From Bacteroides sp. (GTDB taxonomy: Bacteria > Bacteroidota > Bacteroidia > Bacteroidales > Muribaculaceae), in assembly GCA_014803765.1 (NCBI GenBank), contig JAAVBC010000024.1, forward strand, positions 1-64,000: a DNA stretch of 64,000 nt. Reading direction: 5' to 3'. A program made the translations under genes and the position numbers. The notes under the pieces were generated by a model. That model was not told the origin of the DNA, searched no databases, and saw only the letters and a program-made list of their open reading frames with translations. Positions within the stretch are counted from its first letter, which is position 1; each line of letters starts with the position of its first letter. Below, piece by piece: positions 60,087 to 64,000 of the stretch.

Positions 60087-60803
60087 ATGGAAGCATTAAA
60101 TATTAAGGGGGTAATATTTGATTATGGCGGCACTATCGACTCGGGCGGAGAGCACTGGAGCGAAGTGATTTATCGCGGATGGAAGAAAGCAGGGCTTGAC
60201 GTAGAAAAGTCCCTTTTCAGGGATGCGTATGTATTTGCAGAACGCGAGTTGGCGAAAGTGCGCCACATTATGCCTGACGATGACTTTCTTTCCCTTTTGC
60301 AAAAGAAGATGCGCATAGAACTCAGCTATCTCGTAGAGAATTCCGATATAAAAATAGCTGATATAGATGAAAAGGCAGACGAAATAGCCGGATATTGTGA
60401 TGATGCTGCAAGGGGGTGGGTCGAGCGCGCGAAGCCGGTGCTTCAAAAGCTTCATGCCCGTTATCCCATGGTGTTGGTCAGCAACTTCTATGGAAATGTG
60501 GAAGCTGTGTTGCGTAGCTATGGTCTTCTTGAATATTTCAAGGAGATAGTAGAGAGCGCAGTCGTAGGAGTGCGCAAGCCTGATCCCGAGATTTTCCGTC
60601 TCGGAGTAAGAGCTCTCGGACTTCCGGCAGAAGAGATAGTCGTGATAGGTGACAGCTATAAAAAAGATATTGAGCCTGCTGAGAAGGCAGGGTGCAAGGC
60701 GATATGGATAAAAGGGAAGGGTTGGACTGATGAGGAGGATGCCATAGAATATCCCCGGATTATAAAATCGCTCGAGGAATTGCCTGCCATTCTCGGAGTC
60801 TGA
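60087..60803 (+). CDS. HAD-superfamily hydrolase
   Basis: GVIFDYGGTIDSGGEHW...VLVSNFYGN...VGVRKPDPEIFRLGV...VVIGDSYKKDI. Confidence 0.9.
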   Translation: MEALNIKGVIFDYGGTIDSGGEHWSEVIYRGWKKAGLDVEKSLFRDAYVFAERELAKVRHIMPDDDFLSLLQKKMRIELSYLVENSDIKIADIDEKADEIAGYCDDAARGWVERAKPVLQKLHARYPMVLVSNFYGNVEAVLRSYGLLEYFKEIVESAVVGVRKPDPEIFRLGVRALGLPAEEIVVIGDSYKKDIEPAEKAGCKAIWIKGKGWTDEEDAIEYPRIIKSLEELPAILGV

Positions 60804-61076
60804 CCGAACATTTGTAGCAATTTGACAAAAAATGTTAACTTTAAGCTGTTAGCTTGATTTGCATATTTTAACAATTAATGTCTAAATAGGCATTATATTA
60901 ATATTAATTAAGTAAATCAACTTATTGTTAACATTAATTAACAAATGTGTATGCAAATTTTATTAAGTTTTCTTTGTCAAGTGAGAATTTAACTATAATT
61001 TTACGCCGCGAATCCCCTTAACGGGGAGGGCGCAGAAAAGAAAACAAAAAACAACGACATAAACTTTAAAGAAATT

Positions 61077-62402
61077 ATGGCAGAAAAAGCAAAAGCACCC
61101 AATGGTAAGTTAGGTGTTATGATCGTCGGCCTCGGCGCTGTGAGCACAACATTTATCACAGGCGTATTGATGGCTCGTAAGGGTCTTGCAAAACCCGTTG
61201 GTTCAATGACACAGTACGACAAGATTCGTGTAGGTCGCGGAGCTGACAAGAAATATCTGAAATATAAAGACATCGTGCCTTTGGCAGATCTTAATGATAT
61301 CGAATTTGCGGCATGGGACGTATATCCCGAGAATGCTTACGAATCAGCAATCAATGCAGAAGTTCTGAAAGAGAAAGATATCGAGCCGGTAAAGGAAGAG
61401 CTCGTGAAGATCGTTCCTCTCAAAGCTGCATTCGACAAGAACTATGCGAAGCGTCTTGAAGGCAACAATGTAAAGGATGCCAAGACTCGCTGGGACATGG
61501 TAGAGCAGATTCGTGAGGATATCCGTAAGTTCAAAGAGGAGACAGGCGTAGAGCGTGTTGTAGTTCTCTGGGCGGCTTCTACAGAGGTTTACGTTCCCGT
61601 TAACGAGAAGGTGCACTATAAGCTTGAAGATCTCGAAAAGGCAATGAAGGATAACGATGTTGAAAACATCGCTCCCTCAATGTGCTATGCATACGCAGCT
61701 CTTAAGGAGGGTGCTCCCTTCATCATGGGTGCTCCTAACACAACTGTCGACATCCCGGCTATGTGGGAGCTCGCAGAGCAGACCAAGATGCCGATCGCAG
61801 GTAAGGACTTCAAGACAGGTCAGACTCTCGTGAAGTCAGGCTTCGCTCCGATCATCGGCACTCGTTGCCTCGGTCTGAATGGCTGGTTCTCTACCAACAT
61901 TCTTGGCAACCGCGATGGTCTCGTGCTCGACGAACCCGCTAACTTCCGTACTAAAGAGGTGTCAAAGCTTTCTACACTGGAATCAATCCTCGTGCCCGAA
62001 GAGCAGCCCGATCTCTATGGTCATGGCAATGACGAAGACACTCAGTATTATCACAAAGTGCGTATCAACTACTATCCCCCGCGCAACGATAATAAGGAGG
62101 GTTGGGATAACATCGACATCTTCGGCTGGATGAACTATCCGATGCAGATCAAGATCAACTTCCTCTGCCGCGACTCAATCCTTGCAGCGCCTCTCTGTCT
62201 TGACCTCGTTTTGCTCAGCGACCTCGCTGCGCGTGCAGGTCGCTACGGCACTCAGCGCTTCCTCAGCTTCTTCCTCAAGAGCCCGATGCACGACTATACA
62301 GAGGACGAAGTGCCCGTCAACCATCTCTTCCAGCAGTATGTAATGCTGAAAAATGCTATCCGCGAAATGGGTGGCTACGAGGCTGACGAAGAAATCGATT
62401 AA
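61077..62402 (+). CDS. Inositol-3-phosphate synthase
   Basis: GVMIVGLGAVSTTFITGVLMARKGLAKPVGS; CYAYAALKEGAPFIMGAPNTTVDIPAMWELAEQTKMPIAGKDFKTGQTLVKSGFAPIIG. Confidence 0.93.
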   Translation: MAEKAKAPNGKLGVMIVGLGAVSTTFITGVLMARKGLAKPVGSMTQYDKIRVGRGADKKYLKYKDIVPLADLNDIEFAAWDVYPENAYESAINAEVLKEKDIEPVKEELVKIVPLKAAFDKNYAKRLEGNNVKDAKTRWDMVEQIREDIRKFKEETGVERVVVLWAASTEVYVPVNEKVHYKLEDLEKAMKDNDVENIAPSMCYAYAALKEGAPFIMGAPNTTVDIPAMWELAEQTKMPIAGKDFKTGQTLVKSGFAPIIGTRCLGLNGWFSTNILGNRDGLVLDEPANFRTKEVSKLSTLESILVPEEQPDLYGHGNDEDTQYYHKVRINYYPPRNDNKEGWDNIDIFGWMNYPMQIKINFLCRDSILAAPLCLDLVLLSDLAARAGRYGTQRFLSFFLKSPMHDYTEDEVPVNHLFQQYVMLKNAIREMGGYEADEEID

Positions 62403-62467
62403 TTCAAAACTCAGCTGAAGGTCGCCGCAGATATCATCAGAGTGACCTAACTGAGACAACTGATATT

Positions 62468-62505
62468 TCGGGGGTGTGCCTGTCAGGGTCACACCCCCGA
62501 TTTTT
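62468..62505 (+). terminator. Intrinsic terminator
   Basis: tcgggggtgtg/cacacccccga + TTTTT. Confidence 0.9.
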
Positions 62506-62531
62506 AATATAGATTTAATCATTGCTTACTT

Positions 62532-63206
62532 ATGAGAATAGACATACTGACAGTCCTCCCGGAGATGTTTGAATCTCCGCTTAACTGTTCGATTCTTAAA
62601 CGCGCGCAGGATAAAGGTCTTGCCGAAATCCATGTGCATAATCTGCGGGATTATACGATTAACAAGCACCGCAAGGTGGATGATTATCCCTTTGGAGGGG
62701 AGGCGGGAATGGTGATGAGTGTTCAGCCGATTGATGCGTGCATCTCAAAACTCAAATCAGAACGGACCTACGACGAGATAATCTTCATGACTCCTGACGG
62801 AGAGACTTTTGATCAGCCGATGGCGAATTCTCTTTCACTTCTGGAAAATGTCATTATTCTATGCGGTCATTATAAAGGAGTGGATTATAGAGTCAGGGAG
62901 CATTTCATAACGAAGGAGATTTCTATCGGAGATTATGTTCTTACCGGTGGAGAATTGCCCGCTCTTTGTGTGACTGATGCACTCGTCCGTCTTATTCCCG
63001 GAGTAATAGGGGATGAGCAATCGGCATTATCGGATTCCTTTCAGGATAATCTTCTCGCGCCTCCCGTCTATACCCGCCCTGCAGACTACAATGGCTGGAA
63101 AGTTCCCGACATACTTCTAAGCGGGCATGAGGCGAAAATCGCCGAATGGCGTTATGAGCAGGCAATGGAAAGGACAAAACGTCTGCGTCCGGATCTGCTG
63201 AAATAA
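62532..63206 (+). CDS. trmD: tRNA (guanine37-N1)-methyltransferase
   Basis: [42 protein letters not shown]...GEAGMVM...[31 protein letters not shown]. Confidence 0.97.
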   Translation: MRIDILTVLPEMFESPLNCSILKRAQDKGLAEIHVHNLRDYTINKHRKVDDYPFGGEAGMVMSVQPIDACISKLKSERTYDEIIFMTPDGETFDQPMANSLSLLENVIILCGHYKGVDYRVREHFITKEISIGDYVLTGGELPALCVTDALVRLIPGVIGDEQSALSDSFQDNLLAPPVYTRPADYNGWKVPDILLSGHEAKIAEWRYEQAMERTKRLRPDLLK

Positions 63207-63306
63207 TACGTGAGACGTAGGCGAAGCCGGGTGTCAGTGTAACCCCCCTTGTGGAATTGTAATGCTCCCACGTTCAGATCTCACCGATGCACGCCCGCTT
63301 CCTACA

Positions 63307-63405
63307 CAACCCGCGGAGCGGGTTGCCTCACCATTAACCGGGTTGAAGCCCCAAGGGCTGAAACCTGCGGATTGTAAAATATCATCCAACCCGCTCCGCG
63401 GGTTG
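63307..63405. repeat. Palindromic BIME/REP-like element, cluster 3
   Basis: caacccgcggagcgggttgcctcacc...caacccgctccgcgggttg. Confidence 0.85.
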
Positions 63406-63560
63406 TTACGCGTACTACATGTGCTAAACCGTGGACAGCGCTATCGTACGCAAGGGGCAGTCAGAAAATCCGTGAAATCCGTACAAATCAGTGAGACGCA
63501 GGCGTAGCCGAGCGTCAGTGTGATCCCCTTCCGAAGAAATTATCGCCCTCATCAAAAAAT

Positions 63561-63735
63561 AAAAATCCGTGAAATCCGTCAGCATCCGAGCAAAAAAGTC
63601 CGTGTGTAAATAAATCCATTCAAATCCATAAGAACTCATGCGATAAGTAGGTAATAATAGATATCTATGGGATTGTTTTGGATTATGACAACACGGATCT
63701 TTTTGCTCGGATGCTGACGGATTTCACGGATTTTT
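63561..63735. repeat. Long inverted repeat with ~45-bp near-perfect arms
   Basis: aaaaatccgtgaaatccgtcagcatccgagcaaaaaagtccgtgt (63561-63605) vs acacggatctttttgctcggatgctgacggatttcacggattttt (63691-63735). Confidence 0.9.
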
Positions 63736-63835
63736 TATATAATTCCTTGCCGAAAGTGGTTGGATTAATACTGACACTTGGCTTCGCCTCGTGTTTACGG
63801 GATCTCACGGATAAGACAGAGAGGGGCATAATCGC

Positions 63836-63925
63836 CAACCGGAGCGGGTTGCCTCACTGAGAAACCTCCACCCCAACGAGCTCCGCGCGGTGATACTCCG
63901 GTTAGGCAACCCGCTCCGCGGGTTG
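63836..63925. repeat. Palindromic BIME/REP-like element, cluster 4
   Basis: caaccggagcgggttgcctcac...ggttaggcaacccgctccgcgggttg. Confidence 0.85.
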
Positions 63926-64000
63926 TTCCGCGTCCATGTGACACAAAAGAGTAGCTTTTTCGGAATATCAAACTGAATCCAGTATTTGCTAATTGCTCAT

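Overview
The window looks like Bacteroidales (Muribaculaceae-like) chromosome. Evidence is the Bacteroidetes promoter signature TTG-N19/20-TAnnTTTG and typical family content. Most of it is core or housekeeping genes: dusB, M16 peptidase, rpoN, pssA/psd, pheT, a YebC-family gene, metK, pdxA, rlmN, a CCA-adding enzyme, trmD, and an inositol-3-phosphate synthase. There are two tRNAs (Leu-CAA and Pro-CGG).

The most interesting non-routine items are:
(1) A SAM-II-like aptamer upstream of metK. Its 3' pseudoknot strand appears to be part of a three-way mutually exclusive aptamer/antiterminator/terminator switch.
(2) An accessory gene at the left end, split by a perfectly phased A_AAA_AAC heptamer. 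This is either a programmed -1 frameshift or an indel.
(3) An ORF-less, strongly promoted, structured ~260-nt transcript candidate ending in an intrinsic terminator.
(4) A locus of modular secreted paralogs sharing a C-terminal tail, with a duplicated gene plus terminator and a clean module indel.
(5) Dispersed composite palindromic repeats (BIME/REP-like).
(6) A nucleotidyltransferase/ATP-grasp-like fusion next to a CDP-alcohol phosphotransferase, with inositol-phosphate synthase elsewhere in the window.

All family names are from recognising the protein sequences; no database search was run.
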